Below, in pieces: positions 36,809 to 48,675 of a stretch of DNA of 64,000 bases. The DNA is taken from assembly GCA_019828565.1 (NCBI GenBank), contig JAHDYR010000017.1, forward strand, positions 62,001 through 126,000, read 5' to 3'. The stretch comes from Carpediemonas membranifera. Lineage: Eukaryota > Fornicata. Position numbers and translations under genes: made by a program. The notes under the pieces were generated by a model. It saw only the letters and a program-made list of their open reading frames with translations, did no database searches and was not told the DNA's origin. Position 1 is the first letter of the stretch. Every line of letters begins with the position of its first letter.

Positions 36809-39518
36809 GACGCTCGCCGACGCCAAGCGTGCCGCCTTCCAAGAGGTCGAGACCTTGGCTGAGGCCAAGCGCACCATCGCCGAGTTCGGTCAGCCCGAGG
36901 TCCCGCGCCCTCAGGCCACACGTCCGCCTCCGAGCTTCCACCCCACTCGTCCTCACGCTACCGCAGCGCCTGCTCCCCACTTCCCATCCAACAAACCAGA
37001 CAACCATAAGCCTGCCGGTACCCCTGCCAAGCCGCAGCCTGTCTGCCATGGATGCGGCCTCTCCGGCCACCTTAGGCCTGACTGCCCCAACAAGTCCAAG
37101 CCCGGCTTCTTCGCTACGGGCCGCCGGACGACGCCCATCTCTCTGAAGATGGCAACAAGCGGACCAGTCATGCGCCTCAGCACCAACGTACGAGCCGTCG
37201 CGCCCGTCGGCTCCCCTGCTCCCCAGAGCACCGACCGCGTCGACGCCCTGGTCGACACAGGCGCCTCCTCATCCTTCATCAGCCCAGTGCTGGCCAAGTC
37301 TCTGGGCCTGGTCATGATCCCTGATGAGCTCAAGATAAGCACGGCCAATGGCATCGCCACGTCTGCCCATCGCACGCTCCTTGACATCAAGGTCAACAGG
37401 TCTCCCCACTCAGTCGGAGGTACTATCAGCGCCCACGTCCTCAACACCGGTGAGCCCCTCATCCTTGGGTTCGACGTGATCCAAACGTTCAACCTACTGG
37501 CTCCTCCCGCGACTGAGCCTCAGGACCTCGGCGAGGTTACACCCCTTGACGAAGATGGCCAGATCGAGCTCGATGAAAACGTCGCAGCCCTCGCTCGCGA
37601 GTTCGAAGACATCTTCGGTCCCATCCCTCGTGAGCCTGCCAAGGTTCAGCCTATGGAGATCGCCGTCACGGACGAAACTCCGACCCACGTTCCCCCTCGC
37701 CGGCTCTCCCCGGCCATGACTGAGGTCATCGATCGAGAGGTCGAGGCCCTCCTTGAGGCTGGCATCATCCGCCTATCGGAGTCGGCTTACTCCGCCCCTT
37801 GCTTCGTCGTGCCAAAGACGAACGGTGAACATAGGATGGTCGTAGACTACCGCCTCCTCAACTCAGTCAGCCGCGACTTCCGATTCCCCCTGCAGAACAT
37901 TAAGTCCATCTTGTCTCGCCTGAATGGCAGCAAGTACTTCACCACGCTTGACCTGCGCAGTGGCTACCACCAGTTCCCCCTCGACGCAACAGCTGTTCCT
38001 CGGACTGCATTTGCCACGCACAACGGCCTGTACGAGTTCGTTAGAGTCCCCTTCGGTCTCAAGAACGCGCCTTCCTACTTCCAGCGAGGCATGATGCGGA
38101 TCTTAGCTCCACTCTTGGGCCGCGGGGTCGAGTGCTACCTTGATGATGTCATCGTACACGCGTCTACGATCGAGGGCCACAACTCCCTTCTGCATCAGGT
38201 CTTCGAACTCGTCCGCGCCCACAACTTACGCCTGAAGCTGAGCAAGTGCGTCTTCCTCCGCACCGAGCTCGAGTTCGTCGGCCACACGGTCTGCTCACAG
38301 GGCATCAGCATCTCCAGCTGGCGCAAGGAATCCCTCGGCTCAATGACCGTTCCGTCAAACCCCTCCGAGCTGCGAAGCTTCTGCGGTCTCGCGAACTATT
38401 ACCGTGACCATGTCGCAGATTTCGCCCGTATCATGGCTCCCCTGTACGACCTCTGCGGCTCCAAGACCGTTTTCGAGTGGGGTGAGTCCGAACAGACTGC
38501 TTGGGACACCGTCAAGCGCGCTATCGTCCAGGCACCCCTCCTATCTTTCCCAGACTACTCGAAGCCCCTGGTGATCAAGACCGACGCTTCTTCGCTCGGC
38601 TGTGGCGCTCTCCTCGCGCAGCAAGATCCCGTCTCCGGCAAGGAGGCACCTGTCGCCTTCGTCTCGCGCCGCTTCACGATGACTGAGTCAGCTTGGGCCA
38701 CGATCGAGCAAGAAGCATATGGAATCTTCTTCGCCATCACCAAGTTCGATCCGTGCATCCGAGGCCAGTTCTTCGAGGTCCAGACCGATCATAAGAACTT
38801 GATCTACATGTCGCGCAGTGAGACCCCGAAGGTCGTGCGCTGGAGCCTCCGTCTCCAAGAGTATGTCTTCGTGATTCATCACATCCCCGGCCTCGACAAC
38901 GCGGCCGCAGATGTCCTCTCTCGCTGTCTCAAGGCTGTCACTTCCCTGTCTGACCATCATGTGGACATTGAGTCCGTGCATGGTCCCTTCGCCGGCCATA
39001 TGGGCGCCGTGACCACCATGGAGCGCCTCAAGCTCCGCGGCATCGAATGGACCAACATGCTGGATGACATCAAGGGCTTTATTGCCTCATGCCCCATCTG
39101 TCAGAAGGTCCGCGAGACAGCCAAGAAGACGACTTCTACCCTGCGTCCTACGTTCTCCTCTGACCCGTTCGTGGCCGTCTCCATCGACACTATGGGTCCC
39201 TTCCCGGAGGATGACTTTGGTAACAAGTTTATCATCGTCACGGTTGACAACTTCTCACGCTTTACAGAGCTATTCGCTGTCCCTTCAACTTCCTCCGAGT
39301 CTGCCTGCCGCGCATTCATCCAGTTCGCCGGCCACTACGGATTCCCTCAGACCGTCCGCACTGATGGCGGCTCCCAGTTCACTGCCAAGCTCTTCAAGGA
39401 GATCTTGGCCTCCCTGCACGTGGCCCACACCGTCACGCTGCCCTACCACCACCGCGCGAACGGCCTAGTCGAGAGGGTCAACCGCGAGGTGAACCGTCAT
39501 CGTCGCCTTGACCTCTGA
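36720..39518 (+). CDS. gag-pol: Gypsy C gag end, protease, reverse transcriptase, RNase H, integrase
   Basis: From SPDEKTLRRTFIRGL: zinc knuckle CHGCGLSGHLRPDC (near 37050-37090), protease VDTGASSSFIS (near 37250-37280), reverse transcriptase with YLDDVIVH (near 38140), RNase H KTDASSLGCGALL, integrase with CPICQ, IDTMGP, RTDGGSQF and VERVN. The frame stops at 39518, just after the catalytic Glu region, and continues in another frame from ~39508. The ~997-residue frame opens upstream with out-of-frame gag sequence and should not be read from its first codon. Confidence 0.9.
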   Translation, partial: SPDEKTLRRTFIRGLSPDSLRRRVKASEPETLADAKRAAFQEVETLAEAKRTIAEFGQPEVPRPQATRPPPSFHPTRPHATAAPAPHFPSNKPDNHKPAGTPAKPQPVCHGCGLSGHLRPDCPNKSKPGFFATGRRTTPISLKMATSGPVMRLSTNVRAVAPVGSPAPQSTDRVDALVDTGASSSFISPVLAKSLGLVMIPDELKISTANGIATSAHRTLLDIKVNRSPHSVGGTISAHVLNTGEPLILGFDVIQTFNLLAPPATEPQDLGEVTPLDEDGQIELDENVAALAREFEDIFGPIPREPAKVQPMEIAVTDETPTHVPPRRLSPAMTEVIDREVEALLEAGIIRLSESAYSAPCFVVPKTNGEHRMVVDYRLLNSVSRDFRFPLQNIKSILSRLNGSKYFTTLDLRSGYHQFPLDATAVPRTAFATHNGLYEFVRVPFGLKNAPSYFQRGMMRILAPLLGRGVECYLDDVIVHASTIEGHNSLLHQVFELVRAHNLRLKLSKCVFLRTELEFVGHTVCSQGISISSWRKESLGSMTVPSNPSELRSFCGLANYYRDHVADFARIMAPLYDLCGSKTVFEWGESEQTAWDTVKRAIVQAPLLSFPDYSKPLVIKTDASSLGCGALLAQQDPVSGKEAPVAFVSRRFTMTESAWATIEQEAYGIFFAITKFDPCIRGQFFEVQTDHKNLIYMSRSETPKVVRWSLRLQEYVFVIHHIPGLDNAAADVLSRCLKAVTSLSDHHVDIESVHGPFAGHMGAVTTMERLKLRGIEWTNMLDDIKGFIASCPICQKVRETAKKTTSTLRPTFSSDPFVAVSIDTMGPFPEDDFGNKFIIVTVDNFSRFTELFAVPSTSSESACRAFIQFAGHYGFPQTVRTDGGSQFTAKLFKEILASLHVAHTVTLPYHHRANGLVERVNREVNRHRRLDL

Positions 39519-40179
39519 ACTCAGACTCTCCTCCAAGTGGTCTCTGTACCTGCCCATGGTCCAACGCCTTCTTAACGCTACCACCAACTCTAGCATTGGC
39601 ACGTCACCCGCTGCCCTCGTCTTCGGCACCGCCGTCAACCTCGACCGCAGCATCATCGACGTAGTGTCACAGGGAGAGGGAGAGCACCCAGACATCGTCC
39701 AAATCCAGGAGATCCTCGTTCAAGCAGCCCGCCTTAACCAGGATCAGACCTTCAACCCCGGCCCTTCAACCTCGGACGTCTTTGCCATCGGCGACCAGGT
39801 CTTAGTAACCTACCCGACGCGTCCCGACAGCAAGTTGACCCCCAAGCTCATGGGCCCCTACACCATAACTTCCCGCTCGAACGACATTTACGAGGTTATC
39901 AATCCTGCGACTCGTCGCACCCAGACCTATCACGCCACACGCCTCCGCCGCTTCGTCTCCAATGGCCTCCTCACTGACATCGAGCTCGTCGCCATGGACG
40001 AGAACTCCTACCTTGTACAAGAGATCCTGGCCCACCGTGGCGGCCCCAACAAGACCTCCTTCGAGTTTCTCATCCGCTGGGATGGCTATGGTGCCGAGGA
40101 CGACCAATGGCTTCCCTACCTCGAGGTCCCTGACCTCGAGGCTCTCGACTATTATCTCGAGTGTCACCCACTCTTCTAA
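39508..40179 (+). CDS. pol: Gypsy C integrase C-terminus and chromodomain
   Basis: About 220 residues: LSSKWSLYLPMVQRLLNATTN (integrase core end), VFAIGDQVLVTYP (GPY/F-like region with GPYTI), and the chromodomain YLVQEILAHRG...FLIRWDGYGAEDDQWLPYLEV. Joined to the preceding frame by a one-base shift near 39505. Confidence 0.88.
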   Translation: MTSELRLSSKWSLYLPMVQRLLNATTNSSIGTSPAALVFGTAVNLDRSIIDVVSQGEGEHPDIVQIQEILVQAARLNQDQTFNPGPSTSDVFAIGDQVLVTYPTRPDSKLTPKLMGPYTITSRSNDIYEVINPATRRTQTYHATRLRRFVSNGLLTDIELVAMDENSYLVQEILAHRGGPNKTSFEFLIRWDGYGAEDDQWLPYLEVPDLEALDYYLECHPLF

Positions 40180-40279
40180 GAGAGAGAAGTGTTGGGCAAT
40201 TTTAGTTATAACCATTTTTGCCCTTGATCGGGTTTCGAATAAACCTCACTTCGTCATTAGTTCTCTTTATTTGGCCACA

Positions 40280-42468
40280 CAGTTGGGAAGCGTAAGTACC
40301 AGTACAAGCGTTTAGCTTTCGGACTCAAAGGGGCCGCAGCCTTCTGTCAGAAGACCCTCGAATCCGTACTGGGCGATGCACTGTGGACACGGTGTCTCGC
40401 ATATGTAGACGACATAGTAATATTCGGAGAGAACCAGAGAGAGTACCTCGGCAATCTGGACTATGTCTTGAGAAAGCTCAACTCGGCCAAGTTGAAGCTG
40501 AATCTGTCCAAGTCTGAGTTCGGACTGACAGAAATAGAATACTTGGGCTGGCTTGTGAATGGCGACGGCAAGCGAATCGCGCCTGACCGCCTAGAAGGCA
40601 TCGACCGCCTAACCAGCCCGAGAGATGTTGCCGGAGTCAGAACCTTACTCGGGTTCACGAACTATTTTAGCCATATGATTCCGAACTACGGCAATATGAT
40701 GGAGCCAGTCCTGGCTCTGACGAGAGCCAAGGAAGAGTTCCGTTGGGAGAAGGCCCAACAAGATGCCCTAGTCGACATCAAAGCGACCCTATCTCAGAAC
40801 AACATGTTAAGTCACCCCAAGCGTGGCTGCCAATTAATCCTACAAACCGACGCGAGTGACTACGCTGTCGGGGCAGTTTTGTTACAGATCGAAGACGGGG
40901 AGGAGCGTCCGATTGCTTTCTATTCCAAGACACTATCGGATGTTCAAAGAAGGTGGAGCACCTATGAAAAGGAAGGCTTCGGCATTTATTACGCTATGAT
41001 CAAGGCCGAGCGGTTCCTAGTAGGCAGGCCGTTTACTGTGAGAACGGACCACCGGAATTTGCTGTATATCGCGACAAGCACGAACGCTAAGGTAACTAGA
41101 TGGCGCATGGCACTGGAAAGGTTCGACTATTCCGTCGTACACGTGCCTGGTCAAGCGAACGGTGCTGCCGACGCGCTATCTCGCCTATGCGGTGCAACAG
41201 TCGAGGCAGATGATCACGCCACGTGGATCTCCGAGGTTCACGGAGGCATACACGGCCATCTCGGAGCGAGAGCGACGGTGAACAAGCTTATATCGCTCGG
41301 TAGGAGGTGGAGGGGCATGTATAAGGACGCAGAGGAGTTTGTCCAGTCGTGTCCTGTGTGCCAGGTCACGCGCAAGACGGCCAAGCCCGTCCAACACTTG
41401 CGCCACCGTACGGCAGGTCGCCTGCCGTTTGATGTCGTGCAGGTAGACACGATCGGACCCATCGCGGAGAGCGAGGGTCTGCGGTACGTGTGCGTGTTAA
41501 TTGACACGTACTCGAAGCTAACTATGCTGGTCCCCACGCGTTCGACGGACGCAGATGCCGCGGCAGGGGCAATTTTGGCCTGGGTGGGTCACTACGGAAT
41601 TCCCCGGGTGATTCACAGCGACGGGGGCAGCCAGTATAGAAATAAGCTGATTGACGCTCTAATGGAAAGGCTCGGGTCGCAACATCACGTCGGCACGCCT
41701 TACCGCCCGGGTTCTCAAGGAATAGTTGAGAGGGTCAACGCCGAGGTTAAGAGGCATCTAGAGACGCTAATGCTCGATCTGCAGGAGTTTAGATGGACAC
41801 GGCTACTACCTTTGGCTCAGTACATCATTAATTCAACATCTGTGGCCAGGACAGGCCTATCGCCACGGAATTTGCTTTATAACCAAGACGTGGTCGTAAG
41901 ACCAGAAGAGATCATGAGCAATGAGAGCAAGATGCCATTTGAGGCCTTCAAGCGCAGCCTGGAACTACAGAGAGTCATCCAAGACCAGGCGCTGCAACAA
42001 CAAACACCATCAGAAGCATCGCACGTGGCCCTATCGAACAAGCCAGTGCTGGTAACGACCACTGTCGGCCGCCGCACGAAGCTGGCTGGGCCAATGTGTT
42101 GCCAGGGACCCGCAGAGTCGCCGAACGTTTACTTCGTGGAGAACCTGACGACAGGCGTAGTGGCTAAGGTCCATGCCGAGCGTCTAAGACATTTTGAGTC
42201 TGACGCGACAAGGGCTGAGTTGACACGGCTCGCGGCCCAGAGAGTTGACGAATATGTCGTAGAAGCGATCGACTCTCACAAATTTGAGGACGGCGTCCTT
42301 CACCTACATGTGCTGTGGGAGGGGTACCTCGAGGAAGAGGCGACATGGGAACGCTTCAACGCCGACCTTGATGAACTTAGGGCGTTTGAGGAGTACCTCG
42401 CAGACAAACCGAGTTTGCGCAGAAAACTCCGAGGTCAAAGGAAATTAGCTTCCTATAGGCAGCGCTAA
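40280..42468 (+). pseudogene. pol: Gypsy B2 pol, second part with chromodomain
   Basis: Resumes after gypsy C with CAGTTGGGAAGCG and continues without further breaks: YVDDIVIFG, RNase H, integrase, then RRTKLAGPM and the chromodomain YVVEAIDSHKFED...HVLWEGYLEEEATWE, ending RQR. This copy provides the unbroken reading of the C-terminal part that is frameshifted in B3. Confidence 0.9.
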
Positions 42469-42777
42469 TAACCAACGGCTCATCAAAAAGCCATTTTGGG
42501 GTTTTGCCCAGTTGGTGACCGCAGCCTAGGGGGGGAAGAGCAGAACGTTGGAATCTAGTTACTGATATTGGTTATTTCTTATGTTCTACACCATTCTGTG
42601 CGCTATTTGTTCGTTTAGAACAGCGTTCTTCAGACTATTGTGCTCAATTGCGTTTTTGACTTCACTGGAGTCGGTCTGGCGGGTTTTGCATTTCGCCGGA
42701 CTTGAACCGTTAGAATTTTTGCTGACGGTTGGGAGGCACGTTTGAGCTTGTGGACGGGTTGGGATCATGGGGGGAAG

Positions 42778-42871
42778 TGTCATGACGACCTCATTTAATG
42801 ATCAGTCTTATTTGGTCAATGATCTCAAACCTGCTTCTAAATTTCACTCTCTCAATTGTTTGGGTACCACA
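42778..42871 (+). repeat. 3' LTR of gypsy B2 (94 bp)
   Basis: Preceded by CATGGGGGGAAG, a polypurine tract. The LINE 3' end follows immediately. Confidence 0.92.
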
Positions 42872-45800
42872 GTGGGGAAACCACTTTTGGTATAGCTGTC
42901 CGTCCCTCCACTCTCCTTCGGCCGCAGCCAGCCGGGTCGTGCCGTTCCTGACCCCTGTTCCGTCCACTTCGTAACCCTTCCGGTATCCACCGGTCACGAC
43001 ACTGGCCGGGGGGGCTGCAGGCGTACCGTGCAGTGGGTCCCCATCTACCGTCCGATGCTGTCCGTGGGTGCGCCCCTCCCAAGTTGTGTCAGTCCCTGGG
43101 GTGGCTATGTGTCCCTTGGGCTCACAGGGTTTCTCTACCGGGTACCTTTTCTTAGGTCATAACTCCACTTTCTTTTTGTCAGAAGGGTCTGGTCGCAGCC
43201 TTGGCTGAGCCAGCGATGTCCCAGGGGTATTCTCCATTTCCGTCCGTGCTTCCCCTCCAGTGTAGTGCACCTACCTGTACTGTAAGTTTCCTTGCCTACT
43301 GGGTAGGGTCCTCCGTGGTGTCCCCCACAAGTAGGGTGTCTTGTCCATGTGTCCGATCTAGTCCAGTCCTATTTGTTCGCCTACCTTCCCCAGTCCTTTC
43401 ATGCCTTCCTCCAGTCCCTTCCAGATTTCATCCTTGTTCCAGGCCATCAAGCTGTGGAGCTCCAGGATGGGTCTGTCCTTATACCATCCGAACCCGGCCC
43501 TCCGTCTAAGCCTGCTCCCACTTGTTTCCCTCCTGGCTCTTTCTAGGAGAGCTGGCCATCTCGGGCCTCTGTCCACTGCTGGGCATTCACATCTGATATG
43601 CGATGCCGATCCCAGTCTGCTGTCCTCTGTCCACTTCCTGATCTTGTCCTCTCTCGCCTGTCCGGTGATATGGTTGTCCAGGATGTCCTGGAGAACTTCT
43701 ACTTCCGAGTTCAGTGTACAGAGCGGGCACAGTTTCCTTATGCTCACCTTGAGCTCCTCGTCCACTGCTAGGTCCGCTATGCTCCTGTATACTCCCTCCT
43801 TGCTTGACGATGGCGACGGGCTGACGTTGCTGGCCATTACCACCTTCCTCGTCCACTCCCCCCTCGTCTCTCCTTTTGTGATATTCCGTTTGGTTTGGGG
43901 TTTCCCCATGAGGGCCTTTCCTGCATTCCTTGCTCCGAGCCTTTCTATGAGGCTCTCTGCTGTCCGACTTTTGACTCTTTTTGCCAGTTTGATCCTTGCG
44001 TTCCTCTTGGCTAGGTCCAGTTTGGCTCCTAGAGTCCCCGGTGTCCCGTATTTGACTAGTCTCCTTGAATGTCTCGCGAGGTTCCCCAGTACTGTATCTC
44101 CGTCCCAGTTAATCCGTCTCGGACTTATTGGCATGTCGATGTCCTCTTCACTTGCCGTCAGGAAAATCCTGGCTGCGAGTAGTCCCATCTCTCCCTCAAA
44201 GTCCATCCATCAGTTTGGAGCTCTTGCCGCTGAGCCTCCTCCTGGGCCCGCTCCTGAGAGAATGCCCATCCAATCTGTCCATATTTTCCCCCCCGGTACT
44301 TGGCCCCACACTTCTATTCCGAATGCTATCCTTGGCCATATGTAGGTCTGGAGTAGCAGTCTGCTGGCTACTGCCGGCATGTCCTTCCGTGTCCATCCTG
44401 TCCTTCGTACCAGTTTCTTGTATTTCTCACTCTGCTCCATTTTCTTGGCTATGCACGCCTTGAGGGGGTCCCTTCCGCTTGATATCCACAGTCCTAGGTA
44501 CCTTTCACTCTCGCTAGCTTTGAGTGGGGTGCCTCCTAGTGTGATTTCCATGTCCTTGTCTCTTGCAATCAGTACGTTCTTGTCCAAGTTGATCCTCATC
44601 TCGTGCGCTTCGACCACTTGGATGGCGATGTTGGATATCACCTCCGTATTTGTCTTTCCGTTCCCTGTGATCGCAGTGTCATCTACGAACATTGTGATCT
44701 TTGCTGGGAGTTTCTCTCTGTATTTGTCCGGGGCCGGTTCAGGCAGCATGTCCACTGTGGCTGGTAGTCCTTGATGTAACTTCCGTATCATCGTTGGCCA
44801 GTTGGCCATGAATAGTACAAAGAGCATGGGGGCGAGGACGCACCCCTGCTTTACGCCAGTGTTCGTCCTCTCCCACCTCTCCGCTCCGTCCACTGTGATC
44901 CACGATTCCTCCAATGTGCCTCGAACTGCCCTTACTAATTGCGGGGCGACTCCCATCCTCACTAGCTTCCTGACTAACATGTCCCTTGGGACTGTGTTGT
45001 ATGCCTTAGCTATGTCCAAAATGACTGTAGCCGCATCGTCCAATGTCTGGTGCAGTTGTACTACGTGCATGATCTGGTTTGTGACCTGTTTCCTTCCCTG
45101 GAAACCGGCCTGCTCCATTGGTAGGTATTTGTCCGCCGTATCCTGCAGTCTTCCTTTTAGGAGCCTTCCATATACCCTGTATAACAGGGGTGTGAGTGAG
45201 ATTGGTCTGAACGACGCTGTCTCCATTTTGTCCTTCCCCACCTTGTGGATTGGGGACACGGTTGCGTATCTCCACGTGGTCGGCATCTTCCGTAGACCTC
45301 ATTCATGAGTGTTGTGACTTGTCTTATTCCCTGTTTTGGTAACCTCCTGAGTCTAGCTGCCGACATTCCATCCGGTCCTACTGCTGTGTCCGCCTTCATC
45401 CCGCTTATCGCCTTCCGTACCTCATCTTCCGTAAACTTGTCAATCGGCCTCTGCAATAGTTCGAGTGGTTCCCACTCCGGTTCTCTACCTTTGCTGATGC
45501 CTGCGAACTGTCCGAGTAGGGCTCCTGCTATTTTCCCTTTGTCCGTTGTCAGTGCTCCTCCTACTTTGAGGACCTTCGGGGGGCCTCTGTACTGGGATTC
45601 ACCCCACCATCGCTGAATTGCTCCGTCCACCATGGCCCTTGTGACCTTATACCCTTCCTTTGTACTGAGTTCTATTTCCTTAATCCACTGTTCTCTGCTC
45701 TCCTCCCTGCGTTGTTGGACCGCCTCGTTCATTCTGTCTTGCATCCTTCTTGCTCCCTCCTTGTTCCAGGGCAGCCTTCCGAGTGTAGTCCATAGGTCCT

Positions 45801-46519
45801 CCGGGAGGACTAGCTCCCTCTCTCTCCTCTTGGCTTCTCTCGGGCAGGGTCTGTCCATTATTTCCTTCCTCAGGATCCTCTCCCATATTTCCGTGCTTTT
45901 TCGTCCGCCCATCCTCGCCAGTTCTGTAAAGCTTTTTGTTTTGAATTTTGTCCACTCTTGTTCTGAGTCGGGTGGTCTATCCGACCATACCGCGCTCCCG
46001 CCAAGCTTCCTATTGGTTTGGGTTCGCTGCCCCCTCCTGCGCGTTCGTTCTGGCCACTGCACAATCATTCCGTCGTGAGCCGACCCCCACACTCCCAGAT
46101 GTCCTGATGGGATGTTCAACACTGTCGCCCTTGCCATCCCTTTCGTGTGCATGATGAAGTCCGGGGTGGTTCCGGTCGATGGGATTGTGGCATCCGCCGG
46201 GGCCTTGACTGTCAGTTCCATGTCCTCTATGAAGTTCTTCCATCTGGTTTTCCTCCCTACCTCTTTTGGGTTCTGGTAGTCTCCGATGAGGATGGCTTCC
46301 ATGTCCCCTCTCGCTTCTAGTACCTTCCGTATGCTGGCCAGGAAATCCATCTCTTTGCTTGCTCCACTTGTCGGGCCGTACACATTGATGACTAGCACTG
46401 ACCTGCTACTGTGCACCACACTGGCTTGTACCCTTCCGTCTCGGGGGTCTGTGACTCCGAAATCCCATTCCGCGTTTGTGTGTGGTGAGATAATTGTTGT
46501 CAGTCCGCATCCATACTGT
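42872..46519 (-). mobile_element. 5'-truncated APE-type LINE
   Basis: A minus-strand non-LTR retrotransposon: partial endonuclease at the high-coordinate end, reverse transcriptase, zinc cluster, then ~490 bp of non-coding 3' region ending next to the gypsy B2 LTR. The endonuclease lacks its first motif, so the 5' end is truncated near 46519, as is usual for LINEs. No poly-A tail or clear target duplication is seen. Confidence 0.85.
43358..46519 (-). pseudogene. LINE ORF2: APE endonuclease, reverse transcriptase, zinc cluster (two frameshifts)
   Basis: Endonuclease: VLVINVYGPTSG, ILIGDYQNP (GDFN-like), TTPDFIM and SAHDGMIV. Reverse transcriptase: KAISGMKADTAVGPDGM, FRPISLTPLLYRVYGRLL, QAGFQGRKQ, GVKQGCVLAPMLF, FVDDTAI, ERYLGLWIS. 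C-terminal part: CPLC plus further Cys/His, as in the usual CCHC of LINE ORF2. Frames change near 45287 (between NEVYGR and MPTTWRYA) and near 44208. The gene is inactive as read. Confidence 0.85.
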
Positions 46520-46726
46520 TAAAAACGGGGTTTCGATGCCTGAGGAAATCATGAGGAAGTGAAAATGGCGATATCCGAAACTAGAACCCCTGAAGCCGAT
46601 TTAAATACTACAGCAGGTGCTTTATAGATGAATAACGCATATCTTACATCGTTGTCGAGCATTGCTTTGCTCATCGGCGAGTAAATAGGGAAACGCATTT
46701 TATGTAGTTGGTGAAAAGTGGTCGAC
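46520..46726. other. Short unique stretch upstream of a truncated gene
   Basis: AT-rich, includes CGCATTTTATGTAG (46693-46706), loosely similar to the GTGCA-N2-TTA motif, 20 bp before the ATG at 46727. No other signal is visible. Confidence 0.35.
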
Positions 46727-47332
46727 ATGACAAGCTGGTCTGTAAGCAAGCTCAGTACTACTGTTTATACATCCTCTCTTGGTTTCAGCTCTCAGCGATG
46801 TCTCAGTCGCTGGGTTCTATTGATTCAATCACACGATCTCAGCCGATTTTATGTCGACCCTAGCGATAGACGAAACCTACGCAATGCCGCACATGCCCAT
46901 TACCAAGCCCGTATGGGCTTTATCGTGTTTTCTACGGACGTGACTCGCCGCGATGCTCAAGTTTCAGACATATCAACGGAGCTGAGTGACCTCCAGAGTC
47001 GCTCTGACAACCTGATGAACATCTTGGAGCTGACGTCGATCCTCGACTACATCCGTGCTGGCTTCAACAACACCCAGGACTCCTACAAGTTTGTCAATCG
47101 ACTCTCAAGAAGGATGAACCTGCCTATACCGCGACACAAACCCGCCGGGGTCATACTCAAGGAGCTAAGGTGCAACATACTTCATGTCTCCGGTCTTCAT
47201 CAAGCTCTTACGCCCACTGAAACGCGTTTCCTGACTCATCTCGTACCGATTGAGACACGCATCAGCAACACCACAGGTCGCATGACCCGAGAAGGAGAGC
47301 TGACTCCTCTAGAGTGCACTAACACGATCAGC
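46727..47332 (+). pseudogene. Orphan gene truncated by gypsy B4
   Basis: ATG 46727 (MTSWSVSKLSTTV) opens ~202 residues of non-repetitive protein, including RFYVDPSDRRNLRNAAHAHY and SDLQSRSDNLMNILEL (helical), with no recognised domain. At 47332 it runs into gypsy integrase sequence at a short shared stretch (GCCAAGCCCG), so the 3' end is lost. An intact copy elsewhere would be needed to name it. Confidence 0.5.
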
Positions 47333-47685
47333 CAAGCCCGTCCAACACTTGCGCCACCGTACGGCAGGTCGCCTGCCGTTTGATGTCGTGCAGGTAGACA
47401 CGATCGGACCCATCGCGGAGAGCGAGGGTCTGCGGTACGTGTGCGTGTTAATTGACACGTACTCGAAGCTAACTATGCTGGTCCCCACGCGTTCGACGGA
47501 CGCAGATGCCGCGGCAGGGGCAATTTTGGCCTGGGTGGGTCACTACGGAATTCCCCGGGTGATTCACAGCGACGGGGGCAGCCAGTATAGAAATAAGCTG
47601 ATTGACGCTCTAATGGAAAGGCTCGGGTCGCAACATCACGTCGGCACGCCTTACCGCCCGGGTTCTCAAGGAATAGTTGAGAGGG

Positions 47686-47779
47686 TGTGGTACCCAAACA
47701 ATTGAGAGAGTGAAATTTAGAAGCAGGTTTGAGATCATTGACCAAATAAGACTGATCATTAAATGAGGTCGTCATGACA
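47686..47779 (-). repeat. 3' LTR of gypsy B3 (94 bp)
   Basis: Identical to 51939-52032. Confidence 0.93.
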
Positions 47780-48088
47780 CTTCCCCCCATGATCCCAAAC
47801 CGTCCACAAGCTCAAACGTGCCTCCCAACCGTCAGCAAAAATTCTAACGGTTCAAGTCCGGCGAAATGCAAAACCCGCCAGACCGACTCCAGTGAAGTCA
47901 AAAACGCAATTGAGCACAATAGTCTGAAGAACGCTGTTCTAAACGAACAAATAGCGGACAGAATGGTGTAGAACATAAGAAATAACCAATATCAGTAACT
48001 AGATTCCAACGTTCTGCTCTTCCCCCCCTAGGCTGCGGTCACCAACTGGGCAAAACCCCAAAATGGCTTTTTGATGAGCCGTTGGTTA

Positions 48089-48668
48089 TTAGCGCTGCCT
48101 ATAGGAAGCTAATTTCCTTTGACCTCGGAGTTTTCTGCGCAAACTCGGTTTGTCTGCGAGGTACTCCTCAAACGCCCTAAGTTCATCAAGGTCGGCGTTG
48201 AAGCGTTCCCCATGTCGCCTCTTCCTCGAGGTACCCCTCCCACAGCACATGTAGGTGAAGGACGCCGTCCTCAAATTTGTGAGAGTCGATCGCTTCTACG
48301 ACATATTCGTCAACTCTCTGGGCCGCGAGCCGTGTCAACTCAGCCCTTGTCGCGTCAGACTCAAAATGTCTTAGACGCTCGGCATGGACCTTAGCCACTA
48401 CGCCTGTCGTCAGGTTCTCCACGTAGTAAACGTTCGGCGACTCTGCGGGTCCCTGGCACCACATTGGCCCAGCCAGCTTCGTGCGGCGGCCGACAGTGGT
48501 CGTTACCAGCACTGGCTTGTTCGATAGGGCCACGTGTGATGCTTCTGATGGTGTTTGTTGTTGCAGCGCCTGGTCTTGGATGACTCTCTGTAGTTCTAGG
48601 CTGCGCTTGAAGGCCTCAAATGGCATCTTGCTCTCATTGCTCATGATCTCTTCTGGTCTTACGACCAC
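48089..48668 (-). pseudogene. pol: Gypsy B3 integrase tail and chromodomain, frameshifted
   Basis: Continues from the gag-pol frame after an extra T at 48677-48680 (TTTT where B2 and B4 have TTT) and breaks again near 48212, where GGGG replaces GGG inside the chromodomain (EEATW). In B2 and B4 this part is intact. Both breaks are in homopolymers. Confidence 0.88.
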
Positions 48669-48675
48669 GTCTTGG

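Larger units (their letters stand above)
36245..40279 (+). mobile_element. Complete Ty3/gypsy retrotransposon, family C, nested in B2
   Basis: A 4035-bp element with identical 90-bp LTRs (36245-36334 and 40190-40279), TG...CA, and a 4-bp duplication CAGT (36241-36244 and 40280-40283). Polypurine tract AGAGAGAAG before the 3' LTR. The palindrome GTAAGCTTAC follows the 5' LTR. Excising it rejoins B2 pol exactly. Codons are strongly C-ended, unlike family B. Confidence 0.95.
34454..42871 (+). mobile_element. Gypsy family B copy B2, chimeric and interrupted
   Basis: 5' LTR 34454-34547, start of gag, then a foreign arm (34985-35503), then pol to 36244, then gypsy C (36245-40279), then the rest of pol with chromodomain to 42468, 3' UTR, polypurine tract GGGGGGAAG and 3' LTR 42778-42871. 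The flanking five bases (AGGTC / GTGGG) do not match, so the outer ends have been rearranged. Confidence 0.88.
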